Source: Diadema setosum
Taxonomy: Eukaryota > Echinodermata > Echinoidea > Diadematoida > Diadematidae
Length of the DNA: 64,000 bases
Direction of reading: 5' to 3'
Assembly (NCBI RefSeq): GCF_964275005.1
Contig: NC_092690.1
Span: 6,603,836 to 6,667,835 of the forward strand
In this document: positions 1 through 11,800 of the stretch, one piece after another
Layout: each line of letters opens with the position of its first letter
Position numbering within the stretch: the stretch's first letter is position 1
The notes under the pieces: model-generated
The model's database searches: none
What the model was told of the DNA's origin: nothing
What the model saw: the letters and a program-made list of their open reading frames with translations, nothing else
Program-made: the position numbers and the translations under genes

Positions 1-2013
1 AAATCAATATTCATTTCATTGTGTATACCAATCATCCCCCGATAAAAGACAGAAAATACAGTACTTTTCTCATTCAATATGCATAATGCATAAAGCAAAC
101 GAGCATTATTTTGCTGCAATCGTTTATGAATATCAAAATGCTGCAACGCGATTTCATGAAGTCTATAATTCGATTGAAAGCATGTACCTAAATGCAGAGG
201 TAGATAGAGAGAAGACACGTGCACAATAAGGGCTTAAACCACTTTGGTGATAGCATTAAAACATTAATTACATCAAATGAAGAGAAGAGCATTTCGTACT
301 TTTATTGCTCGAAATACCTTACTCCCAAAAAGTCGAGAGCTACAATTGAAGCGCTCCATAATCACATCTCCGTCTTTCGCAGAATTGAATGACCGCTTCG
401 CAAATTTTGAGCGTTTTCTACAAATTTGAATGAAAAATAGATTTTTTTTTTCGGCATGAGTTGTCATATCCGATTGACTGAAAATGGATTGAACTACAAC
501 CAGTGGCGTTTGGCTAAAATCCTTGCAATTCAATGATAGCAAAATCATTTTTACTTATGAACTTACGAAAGAAATGGACTAAAAAACCCAGATTTCTAAA
601 CGTTTATCGAGCGACTGCAGCCGAAAATAAGCAAATTAAAAGAATTCATACAAAAAATAGAAATACAGACTAAACAGTCGAAATCACCATTGTCACTATC
701 AACGTAATATGGGATATAATTATATCAAATATACTTTTTTGAACGGCTGCAAATACCAGATACCGATCGTTTTTTTTTTCATAGACAATTTCTTGCAAAT
801 GCTATAAACGTATGAGAGAAAACTTGTGCCATGTGTCTTGTTTATTCGCTTTATTGCAGCGCATTTCGTTGTTGCATTTTAATTTCTATGATAAATTGAT
901 GTTGGAACATGCACATGAGAACTTGCACATTCAATTCCCAACAACCATAAAGTTATGGTTACATATACATACGAAGCACATCGCTAACATCCATTCTATA
1001 TGGACCGGTACAGAAACGAAAAGACTGTCGGCAATCGACCTTTTACCTTCTCTATGATGCTCATAATCCCCTGCCCTGCCCCTCCCATGCCCTATTTAGG
1101 AATGTTTTTTGTGTCTGCATCCTGTCTATTCATAAATATACAATGTAACCTGACACTCTTGCCAGCTGGTCTATTCAAAATATTCTCGCCCATAACACGT
1201 GCACATGTGACGCTGTGTTACGCCATGATGAATTTACGACTTCGATGAATTAGCACAATCGACTGCGTTGTTTGTATGCAGTACATCCCCTACTCGGTTT
1301 GTTCTTGGCCAAGTGGCTTTTTTTTAACGATTTTATAACATAATCAGAATATTATTCATGACGGTAAAACTCTTCAAACAACTACAAGTAACATCGCTGT
1401 CATGATAACAAACAGACACAAAAACATTCACACACATCACATGCAGGGACACGCAAAAGATTTACTTTTGAATTTATTCAGTTTGCCTAGTTTTGGTAAA
1501 TCCCAGGACTCGGTAGCGGAAGAGGAAGGCCAACATTTCATGCCAATAATGGTAAGCAGGTTGCCATGCCGAGATGGCTTTCATAGAAAATCCATAAGTA
1601 CGACATTACATTACTGATGTAACACGAAGTAGTATGCCGCAATACTTTATCATGTAATTGTGTGCTAATAAGGTAGGTGCGTGCACGCAACGGTCTTTAC
1701 CGCCTTACGCACGCTTTTCACTTGAGTGTGGCAATTTGCATACCGATGCAAATGAGATCGCCAGAGCGTGCGGCTGGTCGCTCGTCATTGGTCAGTTTCC
1801 CGACCGTTGCGAAGGTCTGAATGTCGTGAAAATTGCACTCATGTTGTCAATATTTTGCTTGTTTATAGACATAAGATATGACCAATCATTACAAAATATA
1901 CACAGATGGCAACTTTGATGTATGTAGTCCCACAAAATATAAATCATTTTTAACATAGGCATCGTATTGTTGGTGAAATTCTAAGTTTAAAAAGGCCTGT
2001 TCATTTCACTCTC
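1..2013. other. unassigned spacer
   Basis: AT-rich sequence with short open frames only. None has a recognisable domain, splice-bounded exon structure or similarity that I can name. No clear repeat family is seen. Confidence 0.5.
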
Positions 2014-2078
2014 TCAGCCCGAGTATACTCGGGACCAGTCCACAGCCTGGAAAACGTCAGCCCGAGTATACTCGGGAC
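2014..2078. repeat. two direct copies of a 16-bp perfect palindrome
   Basis: The palindrome CCCGAGTATACTCGGG occurs at 2018-2033 and again at 2061-2076. Each copy lies inside the same 22-bp direct repeat (2014-2035 and 2057-2078), offset by 43 bp. Nothing nearby shows a coding function. It could be a repeat fragment or a paired binding site for a dimeric protein. Confidence 0.8.
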
Positions 2079-4543
2079 ACGTCCTAAACGGGTTAATATT
2101 ACTGCAGGAGTGCAACTGCTTGAACCTGTGCTGTAGTGCACTAGTGGCTTTGCGGCTTTTAGAGACTTGCAAATTGCATAACTTATGGGTTTAGACCTCC
2201 CTCAAAGTGACAGAATAATCAGCAAATTGATTAACTGTGGTCACTCTCACGGAAGAAGAATTAGAAGGAGAGAGGCACAGTCAGAAATCCTGGTCCATGC
2301 TGATGCTGTGATGGCTGATCTCACGCTGGTGATGTCGCAACAACGGACCGAGAGAGCAGCTAGTACACCTGTCACCGGTAACACACTGGCCGCGGCCGAG
2401 AGCTGTATTACTACAGCAAAGACAGTGGTACACTGTACTAAAGTGGTAGAGAACTTACCCTGTGGAAACTCGAGTTCCCGTCCATTCGTCTCCACAAGAG
2501 ATCGCGCGCAGCAAATCGAAATGGACGAGATAATTACAACAAATCCAGCAAAACGTTCCATTCCCTTGATAGACATATTCATAAAATGTCTCTTCTCGTA
2601 AATCGGAAATCCATCTGAGCAGTTCTTATTCAGAAGATCGAGACTTTTTCAACCCGGAAATATTCACTCTACGTGCATGTAGTAGTTGTGTGTTGCTCCA
2701 TGTTGTTTACTTCAGATATGCGCTCCACGATCGCAATATCCGCATAGAAAAATGTGTGCGAGCGAAGCCAGTCAACTAGCGCAGCCAGTCGAGTCTGCGA
2801 GTACGTAGTGTGTATGTGAATCGAACCGGCCGTACGCACGATAGCCTAGATCGATCCGCGATATTATTAACAACCTAATTCCGTGGGCTTCATCGATGGT
2901 TTGAACGGAAATGCCTATTTTCACTTGCGTGGTGACTCCACTGTGTGACTCATGCGAACACTGCGCTGCGCTGGGGCACATACAGTACATAAAACAGGCA
3001 GCAGCTAACAGTGGTAACGAACAATCACCATCGCGGAACTTAGGTTGTGTAAGATAAACCATGGACCTATGTACCGTCCATGGATAAACCCTAGAGGATA
3101 TTGATGCTCGATTTCGGACAATGAGCACACTTTGTTTGTTTTTTTTAACAAAACTTCAACGAAATTAGATTTAGTGAGGGAAAAAATACAAAGATGCGTT
3201 GCATAAACGTTGTTGCTTTCGGTTCACAATAGCATAGATCAATGAGAATTCAGCTAAAAAGTTTCTAAACAATAGCAGAGCGAGTCATGCTATCTAGCAA
3301 AGTTGGCGTATTATCCCTCAATCTGATTTAGTAAGCATGCAGGCAGGTAGGCAGGCATATAAGTACTACATAGGCCCAACTATGGGGGAGTTATCTGCGG
3401 TTATAAACCAACGTGAATCATCTTTTTTTTTTTCCCTCAATTGTAGCCTCCTTGAACGATCTATTCTTTGTTATAAAGATAATATCAATAATATACGTGG
3501 GTATGTGGCGTGTCGTTTTACCTTTTTGTTGCCCCAAACAAAACAAAAAAGGGGGATAATTATTTCGTGCATTCGATTTATCATCATGCTTTATTTCAAT
3601 TTCCTCTCTTTATAGCCCACTGTGATTCTGACGATTTTATAGATTTACATTTTATATACCTGTTTATCTATTAACAATAGCAGTCATTGCGTGCAGTATA
3701 GGCCTCGTTGCCGCCGTGAGAGTAAGGCTTATAATGCACGTAACAGCTATAGCTTGAGCATAATTTTTACAAACTCAATCACTTATAAAAAAAAAAATGA
3801 AGAGTTTTATGGCAAAATGAGCTAAGAGCCATCTTTAAACATTGCAAGGTAAATCCATCATCAGATAGAGCAAAATTACGCCTTTCCAGAAATACCTCAC
3901 TTGTGACGTATAACAAGGTGTATAGAAGTTTTGATTAAAAATAGGCTGTAATGTCTTATTATTTTATTTGTTTTTAGCAGTTTTAATCACAAATACCTCA
4001 ACTTAACAAGAATGCCATGGAGTTAGCACTTTTTGCAATGAAAACTCTTCTAGATTATATAAAATGCGATTGCTTTATTACCGTCAATGATAATAATAAT
4101 GGAGATTAGGCCGACGGTGATGTCATTTATAGACATATAGGTTACAACAATCACAATACAAAGTAGTTCACTTACTATCTAATGTTACATGTACCGGTAA
4201 TATCATTATGATCATTTTTTATGTCTGATTGCTGTATGAAAAATATAGGAGTAGGTCCTGTTGCTTTTATTGTTGTGGAGTCTACCACAGTATTATATAG
4301 AATTGTGTTATAGCATTGATTATTATATGCAGGGCCTATATTCAGTATCACTGCATTCATTATCCTCGTCAAAATTTCCACACACTGATAAAGCTGCATT
4401 AATGAAACGACGATCATTGTAACCTTGGGTGAGACGGCCTACATATAACTGATGATTTTTGTTACAAGGAAAACGATTTGATATACTCAATAACCACCAT
4501 TACATTAAAGACCATGACAATAGGTCTAAAACTAATGATAACT
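2079..4543. other. unassigned spacer
   Basis: No supported gene. The stretch 2185-2860 is less AT-rich and open on both strands, but shows no domain or splice signals I could tie to a protein. The rest is AT-rich with short homopolymers. Confidence 0.4.
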
Positions 4544-4654
4544 CATACAGGACTAGAAATGCCGAAATGGGATCGGGCTATAGAACCTATTTTCCGTGAT
4601 GGCATTCCATAATAGCATAACCCTAATAATTCTGGCATTTCTAATCCTGTATGG
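4544..4654. repeat. short foldback element
   Basis: A left arm at 4544-4563 (catacaggactagaaatgcc) is matched as an imperfect reverse complement at 4634-4653. A roughly 70-bp spacer lies between. This looks like a small palindromic MITE remnant. No target-site duplication is clear. Confidence 0.6.
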
Positions 4655-4684
4655 ATTAAGATTCTTTTCAGGTCATGAGTATTC

Positions 4685-4715
<31 letters not shown>

Positions 4716-6454
4716 GTATTGTTATAGTATCACTCTCATTAGGGTTATCATATAAATCATCGTCATTACAGTGAGAATAAAAAGCTATTAATATTGCTTA
4801 AGAGTAAACTTTTATATACGTAGACATACACTATATATGTAATAGTGATATAATACCACATAATTATATTATTACAAACCACCGATATCAATGTGCCTGC
4901 AGCTGTGTGCTTGCGTTTTAGTCAGTAACACGTTATTATAGCAACGCCTAGCACATAACCCTACATGATTGTGTTACATGATATGACAATAAACATGTAG
5001 TGTTGAAGGGTCCTATCATGAAGAATTCGCTAACATACTATGCACTCGGCATAAAGTTCAAAATAAAATTCACATATTATGTTTTTGCATACCTGTTCGA
5101 CATTACACTCCGTGAAATTAACGCAAAACAAAAATCCACATATGGCTTAAAACGATAGAGGGCGCGTGCACATTATGTGTCGGGGGACAGATGACCTTTT
5201 CATTTTCCCTCCATAAATGGTGGTATTGTCGCTGTGGTTTCATAAAATCATGAAAATAGACCGAGTACTGTAATACTTGTATTGTCATGCATAAATGTAT
5301 GTCACCCAACGCAAGTGAGTTATCACACATTATCATTATTAGTTTGTGTTTGTTTGTTTGTTTGTTTGTTTGTTTGTTTGTTTGTTTGTGTTTTTTTTTT
5401 GGTTTTTTTTTTTTTTTTTTTTTTTACACTGTTGGGTACACAGTCGTGTCTCTCTTTCGTAGTTCAAATCTGGGTTTAATATTTGTTTGTTTGTTTGTTT
5501 GCTCGCTTTTGTTTGTTTGTGGTTATTATCATTATTTTTAAACCCACGTCATCCGTCTTATATGATATACGTTGACTCGAAAATGAAAGGTGATAAAATC
5601 TTACCATTATGATAACATATCAAAATGATATTCTTTTGTTTTTCAAACGTGCACTCGCGTTTATTCGCTTTGTATAATCGGACCAACAATGTAGAAAATA
5701 AAAAACATCATAATTTATGCAATAAATTAGAGTCAAATCGTAATCGTCAAACACATGCTATGCATGATTGCTTGACTTAACTTAAAACGTTATGGTTGTT
5801 ATCAAAGAGGTTGACTGAGCAGCTATTAAATTTCAGTAGGAGTGTCAATGTTTAGACCATGCTTCCTACTTCACCGGTATAGAACCAAAAAGAAGCGAGA
5901 GAAAAAAGAAAAGAACTTACAGGATAAAAAACCTTCATGGTTAACTTCAAAGTCTGACAAGAATCTTAGATAGGGCCCTATTTGGTTTCAAATCCTGCCA
6001 AACTCCCTTATTTTGCAGCTATTAAAATGAGTAGACTATTCTATTTTATTTTTTTAAATCTGAAATATACCTACAAAATTGAAACCTGATACTGTTGATT
6101 ATATTATTGATTTCTGGCCTCACCAGAAATCAACTTGTTGAGCGCTTTTTTTTCTTCTTCTTCTTCTTCTTCTTGTGTGTGTGTGTGTGTGTGCGCGCGC
6201 ACGTGCAAGCGTGTATTTTATGTGTCGGTTTGTGCGTGCGTGTGTGCGTGTGTGTGTTCGTGTGTCAAGGTGCGTTTTCGTTTTCTTTTGTATGCGTGCG
6301 ATGCAACGACATAATCCCCAGTTACCCAGCCTTGTGAAAATGAAAGAATTAGCTCTTTCATTATGCTATAAAGTGAAAAATGGATTATGTTTATTCCTCT
6401 TTTTTTTCTTTTATATCCTTCTGCATTAATTTCTATGACGTCACAAACAGACCA
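4655..6454. other. spacer with microsatellites
   Basis: No gene seen. It contains a poly-A run (about 4690-4715), a (TTTG)n tract with poly-T (5342-5425), a second short TTTG tract (5480-5520), and TTC plus TG/CG-rich tracts (6148-6262). Open frames over these tracts are low-complexity artefacts. Confidence 0.6.
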
Positions 6455-8312
6455 TGGGTGTTAAATCTAACACCGATCAATCTTCAATAGAGGACCACAC
6501 CCACAGGTGTAGAAAATGTATTGTGACGGTGTTAAAAAGTGTTCACCTGGCACTTCGTGGTGTTAATTTGACACTGTAGCTGGTGATATTTTTGACACTG
6601 CGCTAGAGTTAATTCATTAATGACACCGCATGGTGTTGATTTGTTAATTTCAATGGTATAACACCCGTCCAGCTTCAATAGGAGACCACACCAACTGGTG
6701 TTACTGTGGTGTAAATGTGTTTGATAATAATAATAATAATAATAGTGGCTACTTGTACAACGCACAGGTCCACTTTCCAGTGCTCATGGCGCTTCAAAAA
6801 TGAAAAAATATCATATATTTACATGCATATACATATTCAAACATTTCAACAAAGAAGAAAATGGTAAACAAAAGCAAATACATACCAAATAAAGAATACA
6901 ACATATATCAATTAAAAATACAATATTGATCCAATATTAATGACATACAGCAATTACAGTCCTCAGTATGAAAGGAACAGATAAGTTTTAAGTTTGGATT
7001 TGAATGACTCTGTAGATGACAGTTCCCTTAACTGAAGAGGTACTGTAACTGATTCCACAATAGATTGGTCCCATAACGGAAAAAGCACGATCACCATACC
7101 CATGTTTTACTCTGGGTGTTTGGAGTAAGAATGCATCTGATGATGAACGTAGCCTTCGTGTCGGATTGTATTTTTGAACAGAATTACTTATGTATATTTG
7201 GGAAAAAGAATGAACTGAATGATGTACTAATAACAGAATCTTGAAAATAATTCTTTTTTCTACAGGTAACCAATGTAAGGAACGGAGAACTGGTGACATG
7301 GAATCAAACTTATTATAGTAAAAGTTAACAATCGGGCAGCAGAATTTTGCAACCGTTGAAGTTTTGTGACATCTTTTTTTGAAAGATTATACAACAATGA
7401 ATTCGAAAAATCCAACCGAGAAGAAATCAAAGCATGAATAAGTATCTCAGCTGCAGATTTAGACAAATATTTCCTTATGAAACTTAAATTACGCAACTGA
7501 TATCGAACATTCCGCTGAATATGAGTTACATGACTTCGAAATGACATTTCCTGATCAAATATGACGCCTAAATTACGGGCTGTTTTCGACGGAGTAATGC
7601 AAGTGCTACCGATGTTGACATTGACATGACTGATAATCAACTTTGCTTAACATCTGCTTTGATCCCAATAACAGAAACTCAGATTTATCATCATTTAGTT
7701 TAAGGCCATTGGATGTAAGTCAAATTTTCAGGTCTTGCAAACATGCTTCGAGTTTTACAATGGCGGATGACAATGAAGACAGAGTGGGTCTAAAAGACAA
7801 ATAAAGTTGTATATCATCCGCATAACAACGATAACTAATACAATGCTTGCGAAATACTTCACTAATTAGTTGCATATACAGAGAAAAAAGCAGCGGGCCT
7901 CCAACAGAACCTTGAGGTACACCAAACTTTGTCATAGTTTTACAAAAGGTAGAATCACCAATTCTGACATAATGAGATCGATCACATAAGTAGGATATAA
8001 ACCAATCAAGAACAGTTCCTTTGATGCCCAGATATCTCAATCGTTGAATCAGAATAGCATGATCGACTGTGTCAAAAGCTGAGCTCTTATCAAGCATGAT
8101 AAGAGCAGTGATGTTACCACATTTTTTTTCTCAAAAATCAAGTACTTTATCGGAAAATTCTTCATCGTCCTGTTGAAATTCAGAAACTATCAAAAAAAAT
8201 AATTTTATATTTTGAAATGACACCCGGAGGTGTTAAACTAACACCATGAATGAGCACCGGAAATTTAACACCAGCTCGGTGTTTCATATAACACCAGACT
8301 TTTTGCAGTGTA
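6455..8312. mobile_element. GGTGT/ACACC-rich element split by a LINE
   Basis: The left part (6455-6720) and right part (about 8205-8312) are built from repeated GGTGTTAA / TTAACACC modules. Examples are the palindrome-like stretches at 6456-6474 and around 8230-8246. The right end reads toward ttttgcagtgta, a typical end of this kind of non-autonomous element. The LINE remnant 6721-8130 lies between the two parts, which suggests it inserted into the element. The left terminus is not recognisable. The class of the outer element is unknown. Confidence 0.5.
6721..8130 (-). mobile_element. 5'-truncated LINE, jockey superfamily (L2/CR1-like)
   Basis: On the minus strand, 7720-8097 encodes the core of a non-LTR reverse transcriptase: DKSSAFDTVDHAIL, then FGVPQGSVGGPLLFSLYM, then the catalytic YADD box. 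Downstream pieces at 7260-7640 and 6988-7299 continue the RT thumb and C-terminal region, with PSKTARNLGVIFD, QRLQNSAARLLT and LRSLHWLPVEKRI, all typical of CR1/L2-group LINEs. The pieces lie in different frames, and an in-frame stop follows the YADD-containing frame near 7719, so the copy is dead. The 5' part, including any endonuclease, is missing. The 3' end at 6721-6745 is a (TAT)n tail, as in L2-type elements. Confidence 0.85.
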
Positions 8313-8640
8313 TATATCAGGGCAATATTATTATCCATCGAGGGCAATATTATCCCTGTGGCAAATACTGGTTAGTGATAACGTATAGGCCTAAAGATCA
8401 TTTTGGTTAGGTTTAGGATTAGGATCAGGATTAGTATTAGTGTTAGGGTCGAGGGAAGGGTCTGCGGGATATGGCCCACCCCCCCCCCCCCTCCCCCATC
8501 CCCCATACCACATAAATGTAGGCCCACGTTTAATTTACTGCAAACCTGCATGGAATCAGTGGGTTGTGACTTGCCAGTCATTTGTTATCACTCATAAGGA
8601 CGCGCTAAGTCGTATCTTCGGAGCCTGGACAATGCATCGA
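8313..8640. other. spacer with degenerate TTAGG-like tract
   Basis: 8403-8455 holds a degenerate run of TTAGG/GATTAGG words and 8479-8505 a C-rich run. No gene is seen. The stretch lies just upstream of the presumed promoter of the next gene. Confidence 0.5.
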
Positions 8641-8888
8641 TCGTCACCTTTTCTGTAATGTCACTTCTCGTTTTTCACCAACACGCTCCGATTAACGTAG
8701 TGCACTGTGACTGTACAATACAGTCTACGGCCAACTCCGTGTAATACCACTCGTAGCCTATCGTGTATCACTGCTGAAACCTCAACGTGTATCTGCCGCA
8801 GCCTCAACGTAGATCCAGCTGTTGCCTCTACAGACTGACCTGTCAAGAACTCGTTCCTTCTGCGTTTTCGTGTTTTTGTTTCACTAAA
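8641..8888 (+). promoter_or_regulatory. probable promoter / 5' UTR of the PAFAH1B gene
   Basis: This is the sequence directly upstream of the chosen start codon. It is richer in CG dinucleotides than the flanks and has short repeats of the words cctcaacgt and tatc. I see no TATA box I would trust. The start codon context is ctaaaATGa, with A at -3. The transcription start cannot be placed from sequence alone. Confidence 0.3.
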
Positions 8889-11800
8889 ATGAATCCTCCT
8901 CCTGCCGATGTAGCGTCTCCTGTCGAAGACGTTCAAGGAGATGGTCGATGGATGAGTCTGGTAGGCCCTAATTATTATTCCCGTAGCATAAAATCTAGGC
9001 CTAGCGCTAGATCAAAATGATCAACCTTCCTCCCATCTCCCTCCCCAGAGGAGGCGTAGACCGATGGCGATGATAAACTACATACATGTATCTGTCTCCA
9101 CTGTGGGCTTCTTATCTGACGTTGTTGGGACATACATGTCCCAACGCCAGATACAAAGTAAGAAGCCCACCGTGAAGAGACAGATACCATCGGTCTACCC
9201 TTGGTCAAGTTGGTGCAGCGCAGGAAAACAGGCTAGGCTGGGCTATGTAGTATTAATTATAGGCACTGGCACCCACCCGGCTGCTAGCACCTGCGTTGCA
9301 GATACTGAGTGCTGAGATAGTATAGTACTTAGTAGGCCCTAACCTTAAAAATCCTTAGTCTTTATAATACTGAGATAGGGTCTACGAATAAATCATACTT
9401 GCCAACAGCAACATTTTCATTTGACAGTGTTTGAGAAAGCGGTAGAATCCAGGATGCCTATGCGAGCAGCGCTAGCTGGAATGCTAATCTTTCAAAAGCG
9501 GTAGTCTACCGCCAAATGCGGTAGAGTTGGCAAGTAGAGCTCCTATGATAAATTTACATATATGGAACATTTATGGCCATATTCAAATGATATTAGAAAG
9601 AGGCATGAATTAAAAAAGACAGAGACCAGACACTACAGCCAGGTGTATAAATGTTAGATATCCCAGAGACTAGACTCTGGTGTATTTTAAATCACTAGCT
9701 AATGCTGAAGTTGAGCTATCTCGGTGGATTTAGTGGTCATCTATACGTAGAACTCTAATGACCTATAATGTACACATCTCGCTCTAGGCTCTAATATTTT
9801 CAAGGGTGTTGCTTATTGCTGGCTTGTTTGCTGTTACCATTACATCATTGGTGGAGAGAGAGAGAGGGAGGGCTGTTTTAACTGCAAGTATTTTTTGAAG
9901 AAGATCTTTACTTTCTAACCCGAGGCCTTTGATTTGGTGCATTCCCATTCCAAGGTCGATGGCGGCCAGCACAGAACATGCTTCGCGTTTACATGTTGTG
10001 GGTGCAGTATGGCAGCGTTAGCTGGCAGCCAAAGTCCCAATGTGCTGAGACTCTGTGTTGTGATTTATCCTACACTAAATTCAATCAAAAGTCCTGTGTA
10101 CTTTGTGTGGTTTTTTTTTATACTATAAAAGATATAAATAAAGTAAAACAAAGTGGTCAGGAAGTGGTTCCTACCGTTTTATACTAGGACCTCATTGTTT
10201 TTGGATATCTTGGCCATTTCAAAACCAATTTTCATCAAATAAACCTTGAATTCCTGTGAGAATTGTAATCTGTTTGATTTTCCATGCTGATCATCTTGCA
10301 GAAATGTAAAATCTGAATCCCCATCTCAACCAAAAGTATACCAGCCCTTATTTCATAAAGCTGGTGAGTGCACTGTCTGTATTATATTAATTATTATGCA
10401 TAGTATTAAAAGTATATTAATCTTTTGATGATTGTATTTAACTGCTATGTTTTAAAATTGTTTGTTTGTTTGTTTTTTGTCTGGGAAGGTTTTCATTTTG
10501 TATGTTTTTTTATGTCTTTTTTTTTTTTTTTGATAGCATGAATACCATGTTAGTCTCACAAGAGAAAGGGAACCGGATGTCCTCTTTGTTGGAGACTCGC
10601 TGATCCAGCAGCTCGGCCAGTCCGAGGTGTGGCAGGAGATGTTTGTTGGGTTCCACTCCCTCAACTTTGGCATCGGTGGCGACTGTACCCACCACCTACT
10701 GTGGCGGTTGGAAAATGGGGAGCTGGAAAATATCGAACCAAAGGTACAGTACTGTATGTTGACTATAAACAGCCAATGTGTGTATATGCATTTTTGTCTG
10801 TTAACTTATTTGTGACCGTGCATCACGAAACAAACAAAAAGTCGCACCCCTTGATTTTACGTGAGGACTAAAAAAGGTGAAATGGGTCAACTAAGTCAAT
10901 CTTGAGTTTTTCATATTTTCTGAAAGAGTTATCCTTCTACATTTTTCTTAAGTTTGGGATCATATCATGAATGGGAAAGTGTGTTTGAGCAGTTTTTATA
11001 CAACTCTTCTTTGAGGGAGAGTAGAATGATGAGCTTTGTCTTAGAGGCCCTCTTTCATTTATTGAAATCCTTTGCATACCTCTCACTTTCAAGTTTGATA
11101 ACTTTTAAAAGGATAATGCTGCTGCTTTGAAAGTTGGCATTTATTATGGACAGAATGTGTTAATAGAGCATGCTTAATTTCAGCTTAATCTAATCATCCC
11201 TTCATTGTTGTTGCTCCAGTTGTTTACATCCTGTGTTTTGTCCCTCTCGTCACACAGCTAGCAAGGCTTGGTAAAGATTAAGCGCTTTAATAGACCCTGT
11301 AGTTCAGAGCCTCTTTTCTCAGTTCACACTTTTCCAGAGATAGGTTAGGGAAGTCCTATTGAATTGAGTAAATACATCATTTTAAAGTTTAGAGTGTGCT
11401 CTTTCAGAATCTGCTCTTAACTAAAAAATCCATGTCTGGCAACTTTTTGTTGGTTTTGTGATGCAGGGTCACATTTGTTCATTGTGCCACAAAATACACA
11501 ATGAATCTCCTTTTAATGCACCTTTTTCACTCTTGTAGGTGTCAAGTACATTGTGTGAGTTCATTCTCTCTCCATATCTCTTGCTTTCTTTTCCTTGGTG
11601 TTTTCCCTCTTGTTTATTGTCATCTGATTTTCATTGTGTGTGTATGTTGTTGTTGTTGTTGGGTTTTTTTTTTGGCCGGGGGGGGGGGGGGGGGGGGGGG
11701 GGGGGTGTGGGGTGTTGGCATGCTCTGCTACAGATGCTAGAAGTGTCTTTCTTGAAAGCAAGAGAATATTAAGCATAGGGGTGAAGGTTGAGGTGTGCAT

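Noticed and set aside
2185-2601. 138-residue open frame on the plus strand
   Set aside because: No domain, splice context or composition typical of a gene, and the opposite strand is open over the same span. Kept only as part of the spacer note.
5282-5541. Phe/Val/Cys/Leu repeat peptide
   Set aside because: Produced by (TTTG)n and poly-T; not a membrane protein.
8403-8455. Telomere-like TTAGG words (also 38041-38110)
   Set aside because: Too degenerate and short to be an interstitial telomere; better explained as simple repeat within dispersed elements.
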